In this document: positions 1 through 8,037 of the stretch, in pieces
Numbering within the stretch: position 1 is the stretch's first letter
How the letters are laid out: each line of letters starts with the position of its first letter
Position numbers and translations under genes: made by a program
From: Bradyrhizobium agreste
Lineage (GTDB): Bacteria; Pseudomonadota; Alphaproteobacteria; Rhizobiales; Xanthobacteraceae
Reading direction: 5' to 3'
DNA: 64,000 nucleotides
Assembly: GCF_016031625.1 (NCBI RefSeq)
Contig: NZ_JACCHP010000026.1
Location: 1 to 64,000 of the forward strand
Notes under the pieces: model-generated
What the model was told of the DNA's origin: nothing
The model's database searches: none
Seen by the model: the letters and a program-made list of their open reading frames with translations, nothing else

Positions 1-198
1 ATGCGGCCGCCGCGACTGGTTCTGAGCCCAATCCTCCTCGGCGGCCTCTGCCGTGGTCGCCCTAGCCAGCCATTTGTACGCGGTCTTCGGACTTATTCCG
101 AAGCGACGGCACAACTCCCGCCGGTTCACGTCCGCCTGTCGGAACAATCGAACGAACTCTTTCCTCTGGTCCATGAGTGACACCTCGCGCCACGGCAT
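1..198 (-). mobile_element. IS481-type transposase, N-terminal part (runs off left edge)
   Basis: The minus strand is open from an ATG at 198 to base 1 (66 codons, no stop). It reads as a helix-turn-helix segment containing the stretch RELCRRFGISPKTAYKWLAR. That is the N-terminal DNA-binding domain typical of IS481-family transposases, which carry the DDE integrase core further on, here outside the window. The family call is from recognition of this segment. Whether the rest is intact cannot be seen. Confidence 0.8.
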
Positions 199-231
199 GT
201 CGGCCCTCCCAAGCCCTTCCATGCCGTCGAT

Positions 232-267
232 GTGTTACCCATGTCTCCGAACGGTGTTACCCATGTC
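232..267. repeat. Tandem direct repeats at the end of the IS481-type element
   Basis: The 14-base word GTGTTACCCATGTC occurs at 232-245 and again at 254-267, a 22-base period. It lies just outside the transposase start, where the terminal repeat of an IS481 element is expected. I infer that the second copy is near the outer end of the element and that the pair are transposase-binding sites. The exact IS boundary cannot be fixed from one end. Confidence 0.55.
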
Positions 268-309
268 CCCGGTCCGCACAACAAGCCCGGCCATGACGGA
301 GAAAGCCGC

Positions 310-771
310 TCAGGCCTGTCGCCCCGCCAAATTCTTCACCGCAACCCCATCGCGCTCCTCGATGATCTCCGCGATCATCTGGCGGTGGCAGTGGGTGTGG
401 TCGCGCTCGTAGCAGAGCAGGCACACCGGGCCGGCCTTCTTCACCAGCGCCGAGAGCTCGTCCATCTCTTCTTTCGCCTGCGGTGTCTTCAGGTGCTTCG
501 AATAGATCTTCTCCAGCACGTCGTACTGGCCGCTGCGGGCCGCGAGGCGGCCTTCCTTCGGGGTGCCGAGCGCGGCGAGATGGACATAGCCGATGCCGCG
601 CTCGTCGAGGCCCGCCGACAATTGCTTCTTGGAAAAGCCCGGCCGGCGCGACGACGTCACCGCGCGCACGTCGACCACGAGCTTGACGCCGGCCTGTTCC
701 AGCTCGTCCAGCACGGCCTTGGGCGGCGTCTGCTCGTAGCCGATGGTGAAGAGCTTCTTCGCCTTTGCCAT
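310..771 (-). CDS. DUF488 domain protein
   Basis: This 153-residue protein has the DUF488 pattern. The N-terminus reads LFTIGYEQTPP, a VVDVR strand follows near residue 33, and a Cys/His-rich block CLLCYERDHTHCHR lies near residues 117-130. The family's biochemical role is unknown; the Cys/His cluster suggests metal binding. The gene follows the DUF72 gene by only 7 bp on the same strand, so the two are probably co-transcribed. DUF488 and DUF72 genes often neighbour each other in bacteria. Confidence 0.85.
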   Translation of the reverse strand: MAKAKKLFTIGYEQTPPKAVLDELEQAGVKLVVDVRAVTSSRRPGFSKKQLSAGLDERGIGYVHLAALGTPKEGRLAARSGQYDVLEKIYSKHLKTPQAKEEMDELSALVKKAGPVCLLCYERDHTHCHRQMIAEIIEERDGVAVKNLAGRQA

Positions 772-778
772 GTGACCC

Positions 779-1615
779 TCAACTCACCCGCGCAATCAGT
801 TCCATGGCGCCGTGCGGTGCGCGCACCTTGCCCTCGTGGATCACATAGGCGAACACGTCGCGCGGCTCCTTCTTCGGCTTGGCCTTGTCGACCTTCGGGA
901 GATCGTCGGGTTCACCGCCCGATGCCCAGTCCTGGAAGCGCTTGGCCCATGCATCGAGCTGCTTCGGCGGATAGCAGGTCTTGATCTCGTCATTGCCCTT
1001 CTGCAGCCGCGCGTAGACGAAATCGCCGGCGACATCCGCGATGGCGGGATATTTGCCGTGCTCTGCGAACACCACCGGCGTCTCGAATTCGCGGATCAGC
1101 GCCACGAAGTCGGGCGTGCAGAAGCTGTCGTGGCGCACTTCAACGACGTGGCGCAGAGCGCGCCCCTCGAGCTTGCGCGGCAACAGCTCCAGGAACTTGC
1201 CGAAATCGGCGCCGTCGAACTTCTTCGTCGGCGCAAACTGCCACAGCACCGGCCCGAGGTGATCGCCGAGTTCCAGCACGCCGGAATCGTAGAACCGCTT
1301 GATGGAATCACCGGCCTCCGCGAGCACGCGGCGGTTGGTCGCAAAGCGCGGGCCCTTCACCGAGAACACGAAGCCATCGGGCACTTCGCTCGCCCATTTG
1401 CGAAAGCTCTCCGGCTTCTGCGAGCCGTAATAGGTGCCGTTGATTTCGATCGAGGTCAGCTTCGAGGCGGCATAGGACAGCTCCTTCGCCTGCGCCAGCT
1501 TCTCCGGATAGAACACGCCGCGCCAAGGCTCGAAGGTCCAGCCGCCAATTCCGATGAAGATTTTGCCGGATTTTTTGGACGCAGTTTTTGCTTTGGCCAC
1601 GGGAGGATCTCGCAT
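779..1615 (-). CDS. DUF72 domain protein
   Basis: This is a 278-residue TIM-barrel-like DUF72 protein. The family hallmarks are IGIGGWTFEPWRG near residue 22, the segment KLTSIEINGTYYGSQ, and VFSVKGPRFATN. The start is uncertain: an ATG at 1615 is used, but a GTG at 1600 begins a Lys-rich tail that may be the true N-terminus. No convincing Shine-Dalgarno sequence precedes either. DUF72 proteins have no firmly assigned reaction. It probably forms an operon with the downstream DUF488 gene. Confidence 0.85.
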   Translation of the reverse strand: MRDPPVAKAKTASKKSGKIFIGIGGWTFEPWRGVFYPEKLAQAKELSYAASKLTSIEINGTYYGSQKPESFRKWASEVPDGFVFSVKGPRFATNRRVLAEAGDSIKRFYDSGVLELGDHLGPVLWQFAPTKKFDGADFGKFLELLPRKLEGRALRHVVEVRHDSFCTPDFVALIREFETPVVFAEHGKYPAIADVAGDFVYARLQKGNDEIKTCYPPKQLDAWAKRFQDWASGGEPDDLPKVDKAKPKKEPRDVFAYVIHEGKVRAPHGAMELIARVS

Positions 1616-1760
1616 CGACGGGGAGGGATCTCATCCTAATCAAACCAGATGTGATTGGCCAGTTGGCCGGTCCGGTCTAAGCTCGCGACGGGCCCGCGAA
1701 GAAGGAGAACAAGATGCGGATGCTGCTGGTGGGAGTAGCAAACACCGGCCGCCTCAGAAG

Positions 1761-1839
1761 TAGCGAGTGGCGAATGGCCAGTGGCGAATAGGGTGGGCAG
1801 ACAATCTCCCCATTCGCTACTCGCCATTCGCAATTCGCC
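1761..1839. repeat. Short palindromic repeat (GCGAATGGCGAGT type)
   Basis: Several overlapping copies of GCGAATGGC/GCCATTCGC words form an inverted repeat around a short spacer. A second copy of the same family lies at 29393-29460. The stretch from 1616 to 1903 otherwise holds nothing I can support beyond a 25-codon reading frame at 1714-1791 that ends inside this repeat. Confidence 0.7.
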
Positions 1840-1903
1840 CCAGGGACTTCCGGCCGCGCGCCCATCCATGGTATCACTCGCCACATCGGGAGCAGGAACT
1901 TGC

Positions 1904-2107
1904 ATGTCGTCTGAGTCGGTGGGTGGCATTCTGGGGGCGATCGTCGCGGCGGTCGTGCTTGCGGTTGCTGTCGTGTTCGGGCCGATCGGCCAGTACGGCA
2001 AACCGCCCAAGCCGGCGAAGGTCGAGCCCGCCCCGACGGCGGCACCGGCAGCCCCCGCCGCGCCCGCCCCACGCGGGCCGATCATCCGGGAAGTGCCCAA
2101 CCAATAG
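1904..2107 (+). CDS. Small single-pass membrane protein, unknown function
   Basis: From the ATG at 1904 this encodes 67 residues. A hydrophobic segment covers roughly residues 7-26 (GGILGAIVAAVVLAVAVVFG), followed by a Pro/Ala-rich tail ending REVPNQ. The frame is open further upstream to 1781, but that part is repeat DNA, so the 1904 start is preferred. It is probably an inner-membrane anchored small protein with a periplasmic or cytoplasmic tail. I do not recognise a family. Confidence 0.5.
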   Translation: MSSESVGGILGAIVAAVVLAVAVVFGPIGQYGKPPKPAKVEPAPTAAPAAPAAPAPRGPIIREVPNQ

Positions 2108-2326
2108 CGCTTGAAAAATCGGGTTTCCGCCCCCTTGCGGAACGCCTTTGCCGTCCCCATCTAGCTTCCAACGGCGACGTTGAGCGTAAAGAACTCCGTC
2201 GCTGGGACGACCTTGGAATAGCTTAAGGCTTGCGCCGGATGTACGCGCGGCCCGCCGTTCCGGGGTCGTTGGCATTTTAGGCCCCCTTTTCGGCCCTTCC
2301 CCAGAACCCCGGCTTGGCAGCGCAGG

Positions 2327-3478
2327 ATGCGGCGGATATACGCTGCCGTCATGAACGAAGCGATCAGACCGGGCATCGACACCTGGGCTCAAGAGGGGCC
2401 GGAACTGTCGATCATCGTCCCGACTTTCAACGAGCGCGACAACGTCACCGTGCTGTACCGGCGCCTGGAGGCGACGCTCGCCAACGTCGCCTGGGAAGTC
2501 GTGTTCGTCGACGACAATTCGCCCGACGGCACCTGGGACGTCGTGCGCGAACTGGCGCAGCGCGACAGCCGCGTGCGCTGCGTCCGCCGCATCGGCCGCC
2601 GCGGTCTGTCGGGCGCCTGCATCGAGGGCATCCTTGCCTCCAGCGCGCCCTATGTGGCGGTGATCGATGCCGACCTCCAGCACGACGAGACGCAGCTGCC
2701 CAAGATGCTGCTCTTGCTCGCGAGCGATCAGGCCGACCTCGTCGTCGGCAGCCGCTACATCGAGGGCTACAAGAGCGAAGGCTTCAACAAACAGCGCGCC
2801 GGCGCCAGCGCGCTCGCGACCGAGGTCGCCAAGAAGATGCTGCGGGTCGAGATTGCCGATCCCATGAGCGGCTTCTTCATGATCCGCCGCGACCGCTTCG
2901 AACAGCTCGCGCCGAAGCTCTCCGTGCACGGCTTCAAGATCCTGCTCGACATCGTCGCGACGGCGCACGGCAGCTTACGGGCGGTCGAGATTCCCTACAC
3001 ATTTGGCGCCCGCCAGCACGGCGAGAGCAAGCTCGATTCCATGGTCGCGCTCGACTTCCTCGGACTCGTCTTCGCCAAGCTGACCAACGACATCGTCTCG
3101 CTGCGCTTCATCCTGTTCGCGATGGTCGGCGGCTTCGGCCTCGTGGTGCACCTGGCGACGCTTTTCATCGCGCTTCGCCTGTTCAACGCGCCGTTCCCGG
3201 AGGCGCAGGCCGCCGGCGCCATCGTCGCCATGACCAGCAATTTCATCCTCAACAACTTCCTCACCTATCGCGACCAGCGGCTGAAGGGCTTTGCGCTGCT
3301 GCGCGGCCTGATCGCCTTCTACCTCGTGTGCAGCGTCGGCCTGCTCGCCAATGTCGGCGTCGCTTTCTCGGTCTACGACCAGGAGCCGATCTGGTGGCTG
3401 GCCGGCCTGGCGGGCGCGCTGATGGGCGTGGTGTGGAACTACGCCATGTCCGGACTGTTCGTCTGGCGCAAGAAATAG
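2327..3478 (+). CDS. Glycosyltransferase family 2 fused to GtrA-like membrane domain
   Basis: The N-terminal half is a GT-A family 2 transferase of the dolichol/polyprenyl-phosphate mannosyltransferase type. Visible are LSIIVPTFNERDNV, the VDDNSPDGT nucleotide-binding motif and IDADLQHDE with its DxD-like acidic cluster. The C-terminal 140 residues hold about four hydrophobic segments and match GtrA flippase-like domains (FAMVGGFGLVVHL, NFILNNFLTYRD). It likely charges undecaprenyl phosphate with a sugar and moves it across the inner membrane for the GT39 enzyme encoded 6 bp downstream. A start at 2351 is equally possible; neither has a good ribosome-binding site. Confidence 0.88.
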   Translation: MRRIYAAVMNEAIRPGIDTWAQEGPELSIIVPTFNERDNVTVLYRRLEATLANVAWEVVFVDDNSPDGTWDVVRELAQRDSRVRCVRRIGRRGLSGACIEGILASSAPYVAVIDADLQHDETQLPKMLLLLASDQADLVVGSRYIEGYKSEGFNKQRAGASALATEVAKKMLRVEIADPMSGFFMIRRDRFEQLAPKLSVHGFKILLDIVATAHGSLRAVEIPYTFGARQHGESKLDSMVALDFLGLVFAKLTNDIVSLRFILFAMVGGFGLVVHLATLFIALRLFNAPFPEAQAAGAIVAMTSNFILNNFLTYRDQRLKGFALLRGLIAFYLVCSVGLLANVGVAFSVYDQEPIWWLAGLAGALMGVVWNYAMSGLFVWRKK

Positions 3479-3484
3479 TGGGAC

Positions 3485-4987
3485 ATGGGCGGGGCTGACG
3501 CGCGGATCGTCCGCAATACCGCGCTGCTGATTCTCGCGCTGGTGGGCTTGCGGCTCGTCGCAGCCGCGTTCACCCCTATTACCTTCGACGAAGCCTATTA
3601 CTGGATGTGGTCGAAGAGCCTCGCCGGGGGCTATTACGACCACCCGCCCATGGTCGCCTATGTGATCCGCGCCGGCACCATGATCGCGGGTGACACCGAG
3701 CTCGGCGTCCGCCTCGTCTCGGTCCTGCTCGCACTGCCGATGAGCTACGCGATCTATCGCTCCGCAGCGATCCTGTTCGGCGGCGTGCGCGTGGCCGCGA
3801 CGAGCGCCATCCTGCTCAACGTGACGCTGCTGGCTTCGGTCGGCACGCTGATCGTGACGCCCGATGCGCCGCTGCTGGTCGCCTCCAGCTTCGTGCTGTT
3901 CTTCCTCGCCAAGGTGCTGGAGACGGGACGGGGCGCCTGGTGGCTCGCGGTCGGGATGGCGGTCGGCGCGGCGCTGCTGTCAAAATACACCGCGATGTTC
4001 TTCGGGCCGGCGATCCTGATCTGGCTCGCCTCGGTGCCAAAACTCCGGCGCTGGTTTCTCTCGCCCTGGCCCTATCTCGGCGGCCTCGTTGCGCTGGCGC
4101 TGTTCTCGCCGGTGATCCTCTGGAATGCGGACCATCAATGGGTCTCGTTCGCAAAGCAGCTCGGCCGCGCCAGGATCGAGGACTTCCGCCCCGTCTTCAT
4201 CGCCGAGCTGATCCCGACCCAGATTGCGTTCGCAACGCCCTTGGTCTTCATCCTCGGCGCGATGGGGCTGCACGCGCTGACCTGGCAGCGCGCCGGCGCG
4301 CTGGCCTCGCGCGTGCTGATCGAGACGATGTTCTGGACCATCGTCGCCTATTTCGTCTGGCATTCGCTGCATGCGCGCGTCGAGGCCAACTGGTTCGCGC
4401 CGGTGTATCCGCCCTTCGTCATTGCTGCGGCCGCCGCTGCCAATCTCGCGCAATGGAAGCCGCGTCAGCGGCGCCTCGTCGAATTCTGCCTGCGTTGGGC
4501 CGCGCCCGTGGGCATCGTGATGTTTGCAGCCTTGATCGTGCAGGCCAATACCGGCTGGTTGTCCGGCTATCGCCGCGATGCCACCGTGCGCAGCGTCGGC
4601 GTCGGCTGGCGCGAGCTCGCTGCGGGAATCGAAGCGGTGCGCGCGCGCAGTGGCGCCACCTGTGTGCTCGCGCAGGATTACGGCACCACGAGCTGGCTCG
4701 CATTCTATCTGCCGCGCGGCACCTGCGTCGCGCAGCAAAGCCAGCGCATCCGCTGGGTCAACATGGCTGAGCCCGATCCCAAGCTGCTCGCCGGCAAGCT
4801 GCTCTATGTCGACGAGCTGCGCGCCGACGGCCATCCCGCCCTCAACACTTTCTTTGCGCAGGTGACGCAGATCGCACAATTGCAGCGCAAGCGCGGGCCG
4901 CTCGTGGTCGAGACCTACGGCATCGACCTGCTGGAAGGCGCCAAGGGCGAGGTGCTGGACCACTCGCCGCCACCGGAAGCGCGGTAG
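3485..4987 (+). CDS. GT39/ArnT-type membrane glycosyltransferase
   Basis: This 500-residue polytopic protein starts 6 bp after the GT2-GtrA gene. The first periplasmic loop contains TFDEAYYWMWSKSL followed by YYDHPPMVAY, the acidic and His-Pro-Pro motifs of GT-C enzymes in the PMT/ArnT/RgtB group that use polyprenyl-phosphate sugars. About ten to twelve membrane segments precede a soluble C-terminal domain. It presumably transfers the sugar supplied by the neighbouring gene onto an envelope glycan or lipid. The acceptor is unknown. The stop codon is 4 bp from the stop of the convergent cyclase gene. Confidence 0.85.
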   Translation: MGGADARIVRNTALLILALVGLRLVAAAFTPITFDEAYYWMWSKSLAGGYYDHPPMVAYVIRAGTMIAGDTELGVRLVSVLLALPMSYAIYRSAAILFGGVRVAATSAILLNVTLLASVGTLIVTPDAPLLVASSFVLFFLAKVLETGRGAWWLAVGMAVGAALLSKYTAMFFGPAILIWLASVPKLRRWFLSPWPYLGGLVALALFSPVILWNADHQWVSFAKQLGRARIEDFRPVFIAELIPTQIAFATPLVFILGAMGLHALTWQRAGALASRVLIETMFWTIVAYFVWHSLHARVEANWFAPVYPPFVIAAAAAANLAQWKPRQRRLVEFCLRWAAPVGIVMFAALIVQANTGWLSGYRRDATVRSVGVGWRELAAGIEAVRARSGATCVLAQDYGTTSWLAFYLPRGTCVAQQSQRIRWVNMAEPDPKLLAGKLLYVDELRADGHPALNTFFAQVTQIAQLQRKRGPLVVETYGIDLLEGAKGEVLDHSPPPEAR

Positions 4988-4991
4988 CGCC

Positions 4992-6896
4992 TTAATCGAT
5001 CATCTCGGCCTTGTCGGCATCCTGGCCCGGCCCATCCCGATCGCGCCAGAACCAGACGGTCACGACGCCGGAGCGGCCGCGGACCTGGGCGAGCAGGGGA
5101 CCGGACAGAACGCCGTCGGGCGCGCCCTGGAAGTCGGCCGCATCCAGCAGCGTGTCGCTCAGCGCGAGCCGCGCATCGTTCTGCGCGGCAATCTCCATCA
5201 GCCGGCTTGCGACGTTGACGGTGTCGCCAGTCGCCGTGATGTGCTGATGGCTTTCGCCGAGCCGCGAGGCGACGATGGGGCCGCAATGCGCGCCGATCTT
5301 GAAGCCGAGCTGAGCTGCGGTCGCTGGCGGCAGCGATGCGATCCACCGTTCGAGGCCGCGGTGCAGATCGACCGCGCATTTCAGCGCGCGCGCCGCATCG
5401 TCGGGCATCGCGCGCGGCAGCCCGAACAGGATCATGGCGCCGTCGCCGAGAAAGCCGGTGATCATGCCGCCGCAATCGATCGCGGTCCGGTCGATCAGCG
5501 CATGAAACGCCTTCAGAAGATCCGTGAGCTCGTCCGGATCGATCCGCTCGCTCAGACCGGTGAAACCGGAGAGATCGACGAACACCACGGCTGCATCCTG
5601 CCGCACCGGATTCGACAGGAAGTTCGGATCTCGCGCCAGCCAATCTTGCAGCGCCGGAGCCTGAAATTGCGCGAGCGACCTGCTCCGGGCGGCTAAATAT
5701 TGCGTGCGGCGGCCTCCGGCCCACAGCTGCACGCCGGCAAAGACCGCAACCGGCGGCACGGCGGCGGCGAGCGCGGTCGCGGCGTTCAGCCAGACGCCGT
5801 GCGTGAACGCGAACAAATTGAGCCCGGCCCAGGCGATCATCACCGCGGCCGCCGCCATGGTGCCGAGCGCGATGCGCCGCCAGGCGAGCAGGCCCACCAG
5901 CAGTACCGGCAGCAGGATCGCCGTGAGCGCGTCGGCAATGCGGACCCTGTGGTCACGCAAGATGACGTCGCCGGCGAGGAGATGCGTGATCGCGGTCGAG
6001 ACCACCTCGACGCCGGGCATCAGGGAATCGAACGGCGTCGGATAGAAGTCGCCGCCGCCGGCGACGGAGGCGCCGATCACGACGATCCGGTTCTCGATGG
6101 CCGCGCGATCGAGCGTGCCTTCGAAAATGCTCTGTGCGCTGACGGTACGGATCGTGCGGCGCGGGCCGTAATAGGTGATCGGCAATGTCAGATTGCTGTC
6201 GGTCGGCACCACGTGACCGCCGAGTCTGAGGTGATCCGGCGCGACGGTCAACGGCTCGTCGAGCGCGCGGGCGGCGACGCGCAACGGAAACGACAGCTCG
6301 ACCTTGTCGCGGGTCCGGAACAGCATCGGCACCGCGAGCGGCGAGCCTGATTGTCCTGTCGCGACGTTGACGATGCCGACCTCGGCGTGATCGGCGAATG
6401 CCGGCAATGGCTGCAGGAAGCGCTCGGCCTCCGGCAGTACGGCCAGGGGACCTTCGCTGCTGGGGGCCACGGTTTCGCTGGCGGAGGGGAAGATCGCCGC
6501 GGCGGCAAGCACCATGGGACCGGTGGCCAGCGTGTTGGCCAGCGTCGCATCGCCGATCGCGGCGCTACGGTCGACCAGCAGCAGGTCGATCGCCACGACC
6601 TTCGGCTTGAACTGCACGATGGCATCGACGACGCGGGCGAGATCGGCGCGCGGAAGGGGATAGGTGCCGCCGCGCTTCACGACGGTGTCGTCGATCGCGA
6701 CGATGGTGACGAGATCCGGCGGACGCTGCACGCCGCGGGCCTGGGTCCGCCAATCCGTCAACGTGGCTTCGAGGCGGTCCAGAAAGCGCAGATGGCCGTC
6801 GGCGTGCGTGGCATAGATGCCCGCGCCCCACAGCGCGGTGAGGACGAGTGCCACCAGGATCTGAACGCGTCGGCTGCGCATGCGGTCGTCTTGCAA
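4992..6896 (-). CDS. CHASE2-domain adenylate/guanylate cyclase
   Basis: The 634-residue protein has an N-terminal membrane segment, a periplasmic CHASE2 sensor (about residues 35-310, including VVAIDLLLVDRS and the end motif FYPTPFDSLMPGVEV), three membrane helices, and a class III cyclase catalytic domain. The cyclase shows VVFVDLSGFTGLSE and FLGDGAMILFGLP, the two metal-binding aspartates, plus GDTVNVASRLM near the C-terminus. It should make cAMP or cGMP in response to an external signal. The FecR-like gene lies about 45 bp upstream on the same strand, an arrangement seen repeatedly in Bradyrhizobium. Translation may begin at the second Met (6881). Confidence 0.9.
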   Translation of the reverse strand: MQDDRMRSRRVQILVALVLTALWGAGIYATHADGHLRFLDRLEATLTDWRTQARGVQRPPDLVTIVAIDDTVVKRGGTYPLPRADLARVVDAIVQFKPKVVAIDLLLVDRSAAIGDATLANTLATGPMVLAAAAIFPSASETVAPSSEGPLAVLPEAERFLQPLPAFADHAEVGIVNVATGQSGSPLAVPMLFRTRDKVELSFPLRVAARALDEPLTVAPDHLRLGGHVVPTDSNLTLPITYYGPRRTIRTVSAQSIFEGTLDRAAIENRIVVIGASVAGGGDFYPTPFDSLMPGVEVVSTAITHLLAGDVILRDHRVRIADALTAILLPVLLVGLLAWRRIALGTMAAAAVMIAWAGLNLFAFTHGVWLNAATALAAAVPPVAVFAGVQLWAGGRRTQYLAARSRSLAQFQAPALQDWLARDPNFLSNPVRQDAAVVFVDLSGFTGLSERIDPDELTDLLKAFHALIDRTAIDCGGMITGFLGDGAMILFGLPRAMPDDAARALKCAVDLHRGLERWIASLPPATAAQLGFKIGAHCGPIVASRLGESHQHITATGDTVNVASRLMEIAAQNDARLALSDTLLDAADFQGAPDGVLSGPLLAQVRGRSGVVTVWFWRDRDGPGQDADKAEMID

Positions 6897-6941
6897 TCTA
6901 CTGTATTCAAATCTCGCGGGTCGAGCCGTCTCGACCCAGCC

Positions 6942-7460
6942 TTATTGCCCGAGTCTGGCCATGAGCGCGTCGACGCGCGGCTGGCCCCATGTCTTGACCG
7001 TCAACGGGCCGGTTGCCTCGACGTCGACGCCTTCGCCGGGTCCGAGCACGACGCCGTGTCCACGAGCCCTGCGGGTCACGCCGACCCGGCCGTCGGCGAC
7101 GAACACGGAAGTCTTGGTTTCAGCGACATCGACTGCCCATTTCGTGCCGCGCACTGCGGCAATCGCCTGCGGCGTCAGCACCTTGAAGGGATTGCCGCGC
7201 GGTTTCTTGGGCACCTCGATCAGCAGCGCTTTGCTGCTCAACTCCACGGAGTCTATATGTCCGTCGCGGTTGGCGTCCTTAAGTTCAAATCTGGCGCCGT
7301 TTTCCGCAACGATGGTGATGCCGTTGTCGCAGCTCCAGGTCTGCGTCCCGGCCGCCGACGGCGATGCCGCGCACCCCGCATTCGCGGCAGGCTGCGCAGT
7401 CGCAGGTCCGATCAACAGAAACGACCCCGCCAGGGCGAAAAACCGCGCGATCCCTCTCAT
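6942..7460 (-). CDS. Secreted FecR-domain protein with EF-hand-like loop
   Basis: From the ATG at 7460 this is 172 residues with a clear signal peptide (RGIARFFALAGSFLLIGPATAQ). The FecR core is AAVRGTKWAVDV...TSVFVADGRVGV followed by VVLGPGEGVDV. Residues 62-73 read DANRDGHIDSVE, a textbook 12-residue EF-hand calcium loop, here inside the domain that precedes FecR. It is likely a periplasmic partner or sensor for the CHASE2 cyclase encoded next in the same operon. This is not a TonB-linked FecIR system, since no sigma factor or receptor gene is near. Confidence 0.82.
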   Translation of the reverse strand: MRGIARFFALAGSFLLIGPATAQPAANAGCAASPSAAGTQTWSCDNGITIVAENGARFELKDANRDGHIDSVELSSKALLIEVPKKPRGNPFKVLTPQAIAAVRGTKWAVDVAETKTSVFVADGRVGVTRRARGHGVVLGPGEGVDVEATGPLTVKTWGQPRVDALMARLGQ

Positions 7461-7501
7461 GCCAGCCTCCGTTTGCGTGCTCGGCACAGTTCAAGGCGGG
7501 A

Positions 7502-7519
7502 TGATACGGTACCGTATCA
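7502..7519. promoter_or_regulatory. Perfect 18-bp palindrome upstream of the FecR-cyclase operon
   Basis: TGATACGGTACCGTATCA is fully self-complementary and lies 42 bp upstream of the FecR ATG. Its length and symmetry are like operators of TetR-type repressors. No such regulator gene is in the window. Operator function is an inference. Confidence 0.5.
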
Positions 7520-8037
7520 CGTGCAGAGGCTGCTGAAAAGTGCCGAGGTGGGAGCTATTTTCTCGCGGCGGCGATGTCCAGAACCGACGCGATCAACTTT
7601 CAATCACGGCGCCGTGCCGCGTGATGTCGCTCGGCGCGTAATGCACGTGCCGTTGCCCCGCGGCCGGTCGACGAGGCCAATCGGACGGGTCGTCCACCAG
7701 CCTCGCGCAACGCTGGCGCGTTACGTTCAGGGGCAGTTGAGGACCACGAAAATGACGTTCTTGGGTGCGTCATGGATGTGGCCGCAGACATCCGCAAAGC
7801 GTGCTGAACCGGCCGAGAATTATAGTTAACAAACCCAACTAAGTCCGTAATTCTGCGGGCTTTTTTCTCAAAACGGGACAACGTTAACGTGTTGCCCCAG
7901 ATCCGCCCGAACTTAATCCGCATTTAACTAAAAGTCGCCTTAATGACGCTCCGACCCTCTGCGAGATGCTGTTCCCGGATCGTGACCAGCGGCACTTCGA
8001 AGGGGGACTGAGTGACACCGTCCTGGACGCAAGGCGA
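7520..8037. other. Long intergenic region with orphan terminator-like hairpin
   Basis: About 500 bp lie between the FecR operon and the DUF2778 gene, with no convincing coding frame. At 7813-7866 the arms CCGAGAATTA and TAATTCTGCGG flank a 25-base loop and are followed by TTTTTT on the plus strand, which resembles an intrinsic terminator. No annotated plus-strand gene precedes it, so it could end a small RNA starting near 7520-7750, or be a leader structure of the DUF2778 gene. Confidence 0.3.

Noticed and set aside
1714..1791. A 25-codon frame after an AAGGAG site
   Set aside because: It ends inside a palindromic repeat, has no recognisable features and is too short to support.
6942..7460. 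FecR-like gene as part of a FecIR iron-signalling system
   Set aside because: No extracytoplasmic sigma factor or TonB receptor is adjacent; the operon partner is a cyclase.
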